Below, one piece after another: positions 1-11,400 of a stretch of DNA of 64,000 nt (position 1 is the stretch's first letter; the number at the start of each line of letters is the position of its first letter). The notes below the pieces were generated by a model. The model was not told the origin of the DNA. It ran no database searches and was given only the letters and a program-made list of their open reading frames with translations. The DNA comes from Odontesthes bonariensis (taxonomy: Eukaryota > Chordata > Actinopteri > Atheriniformes > Atherinopsidae), in assembly GCF_027942865.1 (NCBI RefSeq), contig NC_134528.1, positions 8,179,586 to 8,243,585 of the forward strand, given 5' to 3'. The position numbers and the translations under genes were made by a program.

Positions 1-504
1 CAATGCAAGTACAAGGGTAATTATTTTCCAGTGTGTTCACTGATCAACTCATTAATATTTAAAAAAAAAAAATAAATTCAAACAATTCTAGACTTTGAAG
101 CAGACAGTACACACGAACAAAGAAAAAAAGAAGCTGGGAGCAAAGCAAAGCAAAGACAGAAAGGTTGACAGAATGCACATGTAGATGGTTCTGAAACATC
201 CTACAGTCAGGGTGTCAGGGTCGGTCAAAAGATGAGCAAAGGCTTTTCCAGTAAACGGGGGACATCTCCAGCACGTCCATAAGACGTTTGCATTTAGTTC
301 CCAGCACGATGTTCTCAGCAGGATGTGAGTGGGACTTTATTGACATCCGTAACAAGTTGTTGTTCGGCCGAGGTGAGACTTTCTGAATGAACCACAAGCC
401 TTCTGGGAACGTCCCCTTTTGTTTCCACATATTATTCTTTTCCTTCACCACCCCAATGGGGGGGGGGGGCTTGCTTTTTGCTTTGCTTGCCATCAAAAAC
501 TTCT

Positions 505-570
505 CACTTTGTAGGGCGGCCATGGCTCAGTGGTGAGAGTGGTCTATATGTCTATAAAGTCTTAATCTAA
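505..570 (+). repeat. tRNA-like repeat fragment (A-box region)
   Basis: The run GGCTCAGTGGTGAGAG resembles the A-box start of a tRNA-like repeat that I recall as common in teleost genomes. No B box or acceptor-stem pairing follows, so this is not a functional tRNA gene. It is probably a degraded SINE or a repeat fragment. Confidence 0.3.
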
Positions 571-2640
571 TCCATCTCATCTAATCTTGTGCAAAACTCC
601 ATCAGGTGACCATTAATGAGTGAATAAATAGCGAATAATCTTGGTTTTTTTTTTCCCCCAACGGCTACAGAGCATTATATTGTGAAAAGGGGACATCTCA
701 GTACGTAAAGACCAACATCTTTTCCAGGGAGATCTGGGGTTCAGAGTGTGTGTGCTCGGCTCGACAAATGAAACTGAAAATGTACAGAACATCATCAAGA
801 GGAGAACAAGACAACACAACAAAGGAATGCCGAGCAGCTGAAATCTTGTATTCAGCAAGAACATCTACAATTCCAGTTTCCAAATGATTAAAAAGTGTCA
901 TTAAAAGGAAAGGTTGTGGAACACGACAGCAAAAATGTGTTGTTGGCATCAAATTCTAGATTTCTTTATATTTTCTAAGTACAGTAAAGACTGGACATCT
1001 TTTTTGTTTGTCTGTTAAATAAAATTTCTCCTGTTGCATTCAAGACAAAATAACCAACTCTTCTGGAAATAAAGCTAATTTTTTTTTTGTATCATCTCCT
1101 TGATGCCTTTCTGTGGTTATTTTGGTTCTCTTTGTTGTTGTTTTACACCTACCGTAGGTTTTCTGTCTATTACCTGTTAACAGTCAACTGAAACTGAAGC
1201 TCTGGTATAGGGGCCCCTGCACCTTTTTGGCCCCTAATGGGCCTTTCCACTGGTCCATCCAAGGCTGGTGTTTGACATTATCAAAAGGATGCGGATTGAC
1301 ATGACAGGCTACGAAGTACGAACAAAAGGCTCGGAAGCAGACAGGAAGTTGCTTGCCAGTTGCTGCAAAACTGCCTCAAGCTAAACGAACTAAGACACCA
1401 AATAGCAGACTGAAATTTGCTTTGCCACAAAACAGGAAGACTGCACCAACCTCAGCTCAGCGTCAGTTCAATCTCAGTGTACCTTTTTGGGTAGAGTTTT
1501 GTTCATCAAGCGCTCTGAACACTTCAGGGGTTTTGTATCTTCCTTTGGCAAATAAAAGGTGTGAAAGAGTTACATTAGTGACAAACTAAATCACGTGCAG
1601 AGTAACTGTGGTAGAAAAGGGCAAAAGAATATAAATTATGTCAACTAAAAAGTTGGGTAACGTAGCTTTCCTGAGAACTCTGGTTCATTTTCAAGTTAAA
1701 TTCCTTTCTCGTAATCATGTCCAGTCTAGAATTTTTGCATCATGTTACAAAAGGAGGGGTTAAACTGGGCGTAGCTCACATGATTTGGGATATACTGTCA
1801 TGATGAAAAGAAATAAAGTAAAAATAAAAAAAATCCCACAGACTAACAAGTTATGAAACTCATTCAGAAGTTTCACTCCCTAAGGCTTGAATGTGGGATG
1901 ATAAGTTCTCTACTTGCCTGATTTTGTTTCCTAACGTTCCCCCCCGTCATTGGATGTCTGTCAAGCAGCCGCTGAAGCAGAGTTGCAGCTGAGCAGCCAG
2001 AGAGCTCAGCCTGGTGCTCACATGTATTTTCTTCTGCTCGACTGTCTCGCTCTTATTTCCTGTTCTGTGCGCCTGTGTGTCTTTACCGAAAGAGGCAAAC
2101 AGTGACACATTACTGCTCTGAAGCCACAAGAAATGGGAAGTCTGACTAAAACCATGCCTCCCAGTATATTCTTTACCTTGTTTTTAAAGCAACTCGCTGA
2201 CTGAGATATATTTGTATTCTGGTAACTCATTCTGACATAATAACATAGTAAACAGTGTAGTATACAATGAAAGAGGCTAAGTTAACTCACTATTGTCTTT
2301 ACAGCAGGGAAATAGACAATTTGTGTTTACTTTAGGCACATTGTAATGGCATAGAAAATCCCTAGAGAACATTTACAACTGAAGAACATACAATTGATAA
2401 CACTGTAAAGGTACAGACACATGTAAGAATCAACATCAATAAAAAAAATCATTCACATCTGTTTTCTCTGTATTTTTGTATTGATTTCAATGGTGCCGTG
2501 TGAACTCTGCGACAGGTGAATGATGGCGCCCTCTGCTGGAACTTCATATCAAATGCAACGTATTTAATTTCAAAGAGTAAATCAATAGAAATACCATGAT
2601 CAAGTATCAGAAACGTCACATGAGATGAGACTCTTCCCGC

Positions 2641-2774
2641 GAGGAAGTTCTTGTAACCTTTTGTCCTATTGTTATGTAATATTTTCCTGTGTATATGTTA
2701 TGTTCAATATGCAATAAAAAAAATGTAAAAAAAATGTAAAAAAAAAAAAAGAAAGAAAGAGGAAGTTCTTGTAA
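2641..2774 (+). mobile_element. Short poly(A)-tailed retro-insertion with 16-bp target-site duplication
   Basis: The 16-mer GAGGAAGTTCTTGTAA occurs exactly at 2641-2656 and again at 2759-2774. The 102 bp between the copies end in an A-rich tail with short interruptions, preceded by AATAAA. A direct duplication plus a poly(A) end is the signature of target-primed reverse transcription with LINE-1-type machinery. The insert is either the 5'-truncated 3' end of an L1 element or a retrocopied mRNA end. It has no coding capacity. Confidence 0.75.
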
Positions 2775-3554
2775 ATAAAGTGTGGCCAGGTAAATGGCTT
2801 TAATTGACTTTGGTATCGCGATTTCTTGTGACGCTTCATGATTAGATCCGTATATTACCAATAGACTCTTTCACTGTATATATAGAGCTAATGTGGATGT
2901 GCACCGAAATTTTCTGGTGACTATCATTTAGTGACCCATTGGCGCAGCGTGAGTTTTGTTTTTAGAGGATAGAATTTCTTTTTTTATTTTATATTCTTGC
3001 AGTTTGTTTGATCTGAGTGTTACATTGTTACTATATTCTCCTTTTTTTATTGCAGCATTTCCTTTATTCAAATTTAATTTAAAATATTGGACATTGTATC
3101 TCCTGCTGCAGTAGAACAAAATTACGCAAACAGATCGCTCTTTTGATGGTTACGCATCCGTATACCTCAATTTGTATATTTACAAACTTACGTCCACTGA
3201 TCATCGCAGTTATAAATTTATATTGAACAGTAAAGGAAGCCCAGCTTGCGCCGGGCATCAAAAAATTAGTTAAAACTCATATTGTTCCACTCCACGGAAA
3301 TCTTTAGTAAAAGGCGAAAGATTTATACGATCTGAAGAGAAACATGAGTGATCTACCAAATGCAGGGTAGTCACTGAAAGCCATTTGCCGGCATACACCC
3401 TACAGTCATGGTGCCACATGTAGCAACAACAACATTGATTAATATACACCGTGTATAGTAAACTTTTTATTAACAAAGGACACTACAAATACTGACGTTC
3501 TTGATAAAGTATTTGTGAATAAACATTGTTTGCTTCAATTAGACTTTCAAATAG

Positions 3555-3770
3555 CAAACGCGATGCATGATGGGTAGTGGTTTGTCGTTATCCCGATAAC
3601 ACAGCGTTACTTGTGCGTTTTGCAGGCTCTTTAACCATGAAAAATCAGTAGAACAGCTTTAAGACTTGTTGACAAGCTAAACGGTTAAGTTTAACACTGA
3701 ATAGAGTGTAATAAACGTAAAATATTAAAGTTTAGAGGAAAAGAAAAAAAAAACAGACGCATGCGCTGTA
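3555..3770. promoter_or_regulatory. Candidate promoter: NRF1-like and ACTACCCATCATGC-like motifs
   Basis: A palindromic GCGCATGCGT, matching the NRF1 consensus, lies at about 3757-3767. At about 3561-3578 the minus strand reads ACTACCCATCATGCATCG, resembling the ACTAYRNNNCCCR promoter motif linked to ZNF143-type sites. Both motifs are typical of TATA-less vertebrate promoters. About 230 bp away the minus strand has a good donor (AAAAG/GTAAGTTG, about 4000-4010). A gene starting here and running off the left edge is possible, but no coding exon could be tied to it. Confidence 0.3.
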
Positions 3771-4894
3771 GACCCAGATGTTTAAATAACGAGATTGAGA
3801 TTCCCTCCACTTGCTCCTTCTGTGTTTCCATGTAAGATTTTCAGTACGAAGAATGGTGTTAGTTATCGTAAAGTTAAGTTTTAATGTTGTAAAAACACCC
3901 ACAAACCGCTTTAGTTTTGACATTAAGTGGCAGCCAAAACACAACTAAACGCAACTTTGAGAAGTAAAACGACCGTGTCACCAAAACTACAACTTACCTT
4001 TTCTACATGTGCCGCTTTTCGATAATTTGGGTATCAAAATGCGAAATAATTCAATTTAAATTAATCTAATCAGGAAAAAGCGGAGCCTTCAAGCAGCTGC
4101 AGTTCCAATTAAGTTGCTTCTTTACCTTAAACTAAAGAGGTCTTGCCTGGAAAAGGTGTTATTTAAATAATGCAGTGGCTTGTTGTTACACATTTGCTGT
4201 TTGAGCTTGATAATAATAACTTCTTTTAACATATTTTCCAATATGAACGCACTATGTTGAGCATTGAGTTATTTAATCTCACTTACAAAGCTGGAACTGC
4301 AACTAAATCAGACTGTCAGTTTTTTATCTCACCAAATGACGGAACACTTTCAGGCATCTGCCTCATGATAGGCCTGTAAATGTCCTTTAGACACATGAAA
4401 CGGTGTAATTGTTTATTGTCAGAAAAGGGTCATTCCCAACTTCGACGAGCTGTTTCCTAATGATCTCTTAGGAAGTACACAAAAGTTTTATTGAAACTCA
4501 ACATAGACAAAATTTATTTGTGGCAATGTCTCACATTCAGAAAATTTGAGCAAGTGAGGTTATCATTTCCTATTCTCATTTTTCATTATTATAACAAAGT
4601 GTGTCAAAAACCAGAATGTTAGGTATACAACAGACAAATGGCAGTTCTGTGCAAAAGCATATCAAACACTGGACACATTTTAAAATACAGTTAACATCAA
4701 AATGGCAGGTCGTTCTGTAATGATCAGCTCTGAAGGGCAGGTTTTATGCAGTTTCAGTCACCCTCTGAACACAATTACATTTTTTTCAGTCTAATGTTGT
4801 AAACCTGCACTCTTTTTCTTTTTTCTTTTACAAGCCGTGTTACTACTACGTAGCAGCAATAATATTCAAACTGTTCTCTGCACCACTATAACAC

Positions 4895-5231
4895 TTTATT
4901 ATAGTTTTAATTTGGATTCTCCACATTCGGCCCGCACCACGAAATGCTGTTATCTTGGTCCATATGCATTCTAAGGATTGATTGGTTTTACGTTAGCTTT
5001 TGGTCACCGTTTTAAATATAAATATAATGAGGATTTTAATATAAAAATAAGGCAACTTTCTCTTCATGTCCTTCTAAGAGGGATTTGTCGGCCCACTGTG
5101 CGTTTTCCCTCGGTTCATATTCGTGCACAGAGACTGCAGAGTAAAGAGAGAGCAGCTTTCTGCTTCTTTTAAGACATTAAAACTGATTATTCAAAAGTGT
5201 CTGTGTGCAGGTTTCTGCAGCTCTATTAATT
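4895..5231 (-). other. mfsd13a: mfsd13a 3' UTR with candidate poly(A) signal
   Basis: Downstream of the mfsd13a stop codon the first AATAAA on the minus strand is at 4895-4900, giving a 3' UTR of roughly 340-360 nt. A second AATAAA at 4513-4518 could serve a longer form. No downstream GU-rich element was scored, so the cleavage site is approximate. Confidence 0.45.
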
Positions 5232-5479
5232 TCATATGGCCTTGACATCAATGAAGTGGCCATGCTGGGTCCCCTGCCTTAGGGTCTTGATTCCCTGAAG
5301 CTTTCGGCCGTGAAGTGTGAAGCGAGACCAGGCGGCCAGCTGGAGCAGGGCACAGGTGATAGGCACGAACACCAACATGTAGAAGCAGCCCAGGCGGAGA
5401 GGCGGAGTTCCTGAGTCAGAGGTCATGTCAGACGCCAAAAGAGAGTCCTTCACGGGCTCCCTCTCAAAAATATCGTAAC
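5232..5479 (-). CDS. mfsd13a: mfsd13a last coding exon
   Basis: Acceptor CTTCCCAAG (downstream of a T-rich tract), 248 nt to a TGA at 5232-5234. Encodes GYDIFEREP, a final helix ([20 protein letters not shown]) and a basic tail ending in VKAI. The final helix plus short polar tail fits the family's C-terminus. Confidence 0.9.
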
Positions 5480-8400
5480 CTTGGGAAGAGAATTCCATGA
5501 TGAGACAAAAAAAAAAAAAAGCACTGCTGTGTCGATGCAAACGAAACACAAACTTTAGGCTTTTGTAGGGTAAAAATGGAGAATATGACATCAGTTCATA
5601 TCTTTGTTTTGCTTCATTATTAAAATACTCTGTAATTCTGGATGAATAGCTCATCTAGTTAGAAAACGCAGAAAAGTATAGGTTGCAGTAAATAATTGGC
5701 ATAAAGTGAGATAAAGTGAGTTTACTTCTGAGAAAAGGCTCATATGAGTGAGCTAAATATAATGCTTGCTCATAAGTGTTGGCAAAAAAGGAAATATGTA
5801 CAGTGTGTTTAAAAAACACTGAACTATTCCCATCGTTGAAATGGAATTAGTTCATCGCTGGCCTCTGGGTCATTTCGAAGTCTAGAGAGAAATAATACCG
5901 TCATCAAAGAAAAAGAGACAACGTTCAGCCTGATCGTCCCCAAGTGGGAACAGTTTGGAGTTATTTTTCCTACAGCATCTTTAAAAAATATAAATCCAAG
6001 ATTTGCATATACGAATTATCAAGGTCTGAATTGTGACTGTTAAATCATGTTACATCATTCTTTGTGTTCGGCTTTTTTTGTTGGCAGGTCATTTGTCCAG
6101 TTAAGCTTGTTGTGCAAGTGACGCCCATTTGATCCATTTCTAAAAATGGTTCAGGAACACAAAACTCTATCTACATCAGGTTGTTGAACAGAACAGACCC
6201 ACTGATCAGATATCAGACTGAAACTCTAACAATGTGCCTGGCCAACTGAGTCTTTTACAGGATGACAGCAAGCTACGGCAGCCTTGGAAAGCATCTATTC
6301 TGCCAACTAATGAAGACCAAGGCTCAGAGTTAGTGTCTGTACCTGTGTAAACACACAGCAGCCAGGTGCCGATGAGTGGGGCAAAAGTCTGGCCAGGTTT
6401 GGTCAGCAAGGCGACCATCCCGAAGAGGAGAGCAGAGGTGGCCTGTTGACGTCTGTTTACCACAAAGTCCTCGTCGATCAGATCAGAAACGACCAGTTTC
6501 AGCAGCTTGCAGGTGCCCTCTGTGAACACCCGGTTACTAAAACACAAAAAGAGGGTGACAAACTGCCGTCTCCTGCCAGCTGTTTTAGAGATCATAATGC
6601 CTTTTTGTTATCAGCAGACACTAAGGAGGGTTTATGTACAGAACAGAAAGCTCTGGGTTGTGTACAAATACATAGTACAATGTGCAAATTTAAGTGACAG
6701 CTTTGTTATTTGTGCTTCATGTGCCATTGTATCACAACAGCCTGAAGATCAGATAGAAAGAACCAAAAGCCTTCACACGGTTTACAGCCATTGCTGTGAT
6801 CCATGTGGCTACTGATAATAAATCACTTGTAAAAAATTAGAATTTTGTCTCATTTTCAGTGAAAGAAACCCAAATTAGTGCAAGGTAATTTCTCCATGAA
6901 AGGACACAAGTTAACATAAAATGTCCCTGTGTTTGGTACGTTCAGTGTGATCCCGCTGATATGCTGTTCTGTGTTTGCATGTTCAGCTTTGAAAATGATA
7001 AATCTAGGGGGGAAAAAAAGCAAACAAAAGCACAAACAATCACACATCCAATTCCTGATGTGAGTGCATACCTAGCGATGAAGATGCACAGCAGATAAAT
7101 GTGGTCAGCCCCTGCAAGCAGCATAACCACACTAAGTCCCAGTTTGAGTACAAACAGCCAGCGGATAACCTGGTATACCCCATAACGCTGGCACAGTGTC
7201 AGGAAATACAAGTTGTTCAGGTGGGGGGCAATGTAAGAGATCCCTGTGTGGGAGCATAAGCAGAGCTGCATCAAAAACAAACGAGCAAACAATAAAATAA
7301 CAGAAAAAAATATCACTTTGAGAAAAGAGGATTGGGTTGCCAGAAAGAGTGCAAGTGGGTGTAAAGGTGGGAATCTATTTTGTTTTAGCCACAATTACAT
7401 CTGCTGCCCAGGGTAAAATAGTAAAAATCTGTCTGCATTACAGTAGATTAGTGTGAAACACCCACAGCATTGACAGATTTTTCTTTCACAAAGGACAGTC
7501 ACCGAAGCTCCTTTCCTTAGAATCAAAATAAATCATATACTTCTGGGTCATTTCACTTAACTGGGAACCTTCCTGAGTGAAAAAGACAGTTCAACCGAAC
7601 CCTATGTTGAGTTTTATTTAACAAAGGAAACAGGAAGGCCACCTATATGAAAAACGTAAACAAAGCTGTGTTTGCAAAAAGTCAGAATCCAGCATTGTTT
7701 CAGGTGAGTTTGATGTGTTTTACTGCGTTTAGACGACTCAAAAAGCCTGCGTTTTCATTTTAAACTGCCACATTGTATGGTAGGTTTATGCTTTTATTTT
7801 TGTTTTACAACACATAAGAGTGTTTCAGCAGCTATAACTTTGTACGGAGCACTCGATGAGCAGAAGTGTGAAGAATAAGTTAGTTGTTTACCACCTTAAT
7901 GGGCTCTTACCAAGTAAGACTGAACCTGTATAAGCGGAGATACTGTCAGACAAGAGGTGTTCCAGGAAGAGAGGGAAGAAGTTGCTGTTGAAGTGGCAGT
8001 GAAACACCTGCAGTGGGAACAGACAACACAAAAGAATGTTACTGATTACATTAAATTAAGAGAAAAACGTGTTTTTTTTTGTTTTTTGTTTAAATGGAAA
8101 GTCTGAGAATGAGTGCTTTGTGTTGTACAGACCAACTAGAATAAGTACATTACAATTAATCTATTAGAATATGTAAAAATATATCTTGACAATTGACGGC
8201 TGTGATAAAATGAATGTTTGCCATCATCCAGACTTTTTATCATCTTACCTGAATAAGGTTCATTGACACGAACCACATGAAGTTCCTATGTTTGGTGAGC
8301 TGCTTGAGATACTGTCCAATAGTGACAGGTTTCTCGGGCTGGGTGAGTGGAGCATGGCCAACACTCAGCCTGGGACAGCACAAAGAAAGTGAGAGTAGTA

Positions 8401-11400
8401 ACAAAGAAAAATAGTCGGTGGGAAAAAAAAGCTGTCTTTTTAAAAATTCTTACTCTTTTAGTGCCGACGCCTCATCTTGTTTTGGACAAACATCCTTTTG
8501 AAAACGGCGCTGCAGCAACCGAGACACGAAGAAAAAGCCGAGGATGGAAAAAGCTGCCAGAGCGATGCAGAAGAGACGGAAGAAGTAGAAGTTGTCCTTG
8601 TCCCAGAAGGAGTAAGACAGAAAAACAGAAAAGGAGCCAAAAGCGCTGAACACAGAGCAGTAAAAGTTGAGGCGTGTGCGATCAGAGGCGGACACAGCGA
8701 GGTCAGCCAGCAGGGCGCTGTGATGAAGGTCCACCATGGTGAGAAAGCCGTCGTACAGGCACAAGCACAGCAGGAACTGCAGGCCTGGCCTGGCCCAAGC
8801 CACCCAGAAGGCCAGGAACGACAGAGCGAAGAGAGGGCCATTTGTGGAGAGGGCCTTCAGGCGCTTCAGCACCACCTCTGGAGTCGTGATCGGAGAGCCT
8901 GACCTGTGTGGAAAAACAAAAGCACAGCCAGAAACGTTCAGTGATTCAATAAAAAAAAAATCAAATCTAAGGCTAAATATCAACATAAATCAGCAAAATA
9001 ATAAAATGACGCAATCCTTAAAACCACCTAGGAATCAATCAACTATGATGTCAGAATTCAATACAGTTGACCAAAAAACCATAGAAGAAACAGTCCAGCA
9101 TCTTAAACCATCGACATCCTGTCTTGACACAATGCCATCTGACTTCTTTAAAACTATTGTAAGCTCTGTCCAAACAGATTTGCAGGAAATAATAAACTGC
9201 TCACTTCAATCAGGCACGTTTCCTAAACCCTTAAAAGTAGCTGCCATCAAGCCACTCCTAAAAAAAGAGAACATTGGATGCTTCCATTTTAACCAACTAC
9301 AGACCCATCTCAAATCTTCCTTTAATAGCCAAGATTGTTGAGAAAGTGTTTTTTAATCAACTCAGTAACTTCTTGAACTCCAGTGGACTCCTTGACAAAT
9401 TTCAGTCAGGCTTCCGACCTCACCACAGTACAGAAACGGCTCTTATTAAAGTGTTAAATGACATAAGGTTGAACACTGACTCAGGCAAGGTGTCAGTTCT
9501 GGTCCTGTTGGATCTCAGTGCTGCATTTGACACTGTGGATCACAGTATACTGCTGAACAGGTTGGAAACCTGGGCAGGACTCAGCGGGACAGTCCTAGAA
9601 TGGTTCAGGTCCTACTTGGAGGAGCGGAGTTATTTTGTGACTATTGGAAGTAATCAATCTGATCGAGTGGCTATGACATGTGGAGTTCCTCAGGGGTCAG
9701 TTCTTGGACCCCTTCTGTTCACCCTATACATGCTGCCTCTGGGTCAAATTCTGAAGAACTCTAAAGTCAACTACCACAGCTATGCAGATGATACACAGAT
9801 ATATCTCGCACTGTCTCCAGATGACTGCAGTCCTATAGAGTCATTGTGCGACTGCTTAGAGCAAGTCAAAAAGTGGATGAACCAAAATTTCCTTCAGTTA
9901 AATCAAGAAAAAACTGAAGTCATTGTGTTTGGCAACAAAGAGATGAGGTTTGCTGTCAGTAAACATCTTGAGTCACTGTCTCTAGAAACTAAAGACCAAG
10001 TCCGGAACCTCGGCGTGCTGATAGACTCAGACCTGACCTTCAACAATCATATCAAATCAGTCACCAAATCAGCCTTTTATCAACTTAAGAACATATCCAG
10101 AATGAAGGGTTTCATGTCCCAAACAGATCAGGAGAAGCTGATTCATGCTTTCATCTCCAACAGACTTGACTACTGTAACGGTCTTCTGACTGGACTCCCC
10201 CAAAAGAGTCTCAAACAGCTGCAGCTCATTCAGAACGCTGCAGCCCGAGTTTTAACCAGAACAAAGAGATCACATCACATCACCCCAGTTCTCAAGTCTT
10301 TACATTGGCTCCTGGTCAGATACAGAATAGATTTTAAAGTTCTGCTACTCTTCTACAAATCACGGAATGGTGTGGGTCCAGAATACATGAATGACATGCT
10401 GGTAGAGTATAAACCCAGTAGAGCTCTGAGATCTACTGACTCAGGTCAGATAGTGGAGCCCAGAGTTCAAACTAGACACGGTGAAGCAGCTTTTAGCTGT
10501 TATGCTGCACACAACTGGAACAAACTACCAGCAGAACTGAAATCAGCCCCAACTGTAAGCACTTTTAAATCCAGGTTAAAAACATTTCTCTTTCGCTGTG
10601 CTTATGGTTGAGTTTATATTTTTCTTTTTCCCCTCTTCTTTGATTGCTTTTAATTTTTATTCTATTTTTTTTCTCTTTAAATTGCTTGTTTTTATGCTGC
10701 TTTATGCTGTTCTTTTAAATGCCTTGTCTTTATGTAAAGCACATTGAGTTGCCTTTGGTATGAAATGCGCTGTATAAATAAAGATGCCTTGCCTTGCCTT
10801 GCAAACAGACTGATGTTTGATGGCAAACAGACAGTGAGACAACATTCATGCCCGCTCAGAATCACCAAAAACAAACACAATGCAGAACAAAATGTAAATG
10901 CCAATCAAGTCAAACAGCGTTGATGTGACGCACTAATAAAAAACAAATACATTTATTTTCCCATTTCTAATGTGATCGTCATCTGACACAACAGAGCTAC
11001 TTTACAACGTTACAAAGATAACACCATGAACTGGTCTCGCTGACATTACTGCAGCTGATGAAAGAGTTTATTGTGTTTATAGGTGCGCAGATGCTGGAAC
11101 AGTGGGTAGAAACCTGCAGACGGACTGGAAAGGTATAGTTCTACATAAAGTACATATGAAAGTTAAGTGTGAAAAACTAAAGAGAATTTTATTTTCTGAA
11201 TGCATTCTTTTATAAATAGAGATTATCGATTTATAATCAGCTATTTTGCTCTTTTCTATTCGAAAGAGATCCTTTTTGATCGTCTCAACGTGGGTGATAA
11301 AGTGACCACACATAGCCGTTCTAATCTTTGATTGTTTTGTTTAATTCCCCCGTTATGTGTTATTCCCTGCAAACTTTATGGAATAATTAGTGGTTTTTTT

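Larger units (their letters stand above)
1..4894. other. Intergenic stretch left of mfsd13a, no recognised coding exon
   Basis: Both strands were read for exons. Open frames here are short and resemble no family I know. The stretch is AT-rich, with homopolymer runs. It contains a tRNA-like repeat fragment near 505-570, an inverted repeat at 1208-1236, a poly(A) retro-insertion at 2657-2758 and a cluster of promoter-type motifs at 3555-3770. It may include UTR or intron of a neighbouring gene beyond the left edge, which the sequence alone does not settle. Confidence 0.5.

Noticed and set aside
215-523. 102-codon minus-strand frame beginning MAALQSEKF with a good start context
   Set aside because: No family resemblance, and its start overlaps a tRNA-like repeat fragment. 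Length is within chance for this sequence.
505-570. Possible tRNA gene
   Set aside because: Only an A-box-like segment; no B box, anticodon arm or acceptor pairing.
8347-8902. Plus-strand open frames opposite mfsd13a exons 3-4
   Set aside because: They are antisense shadows of a conserved coding exon whose minus-strand translation is clearly the family protein.
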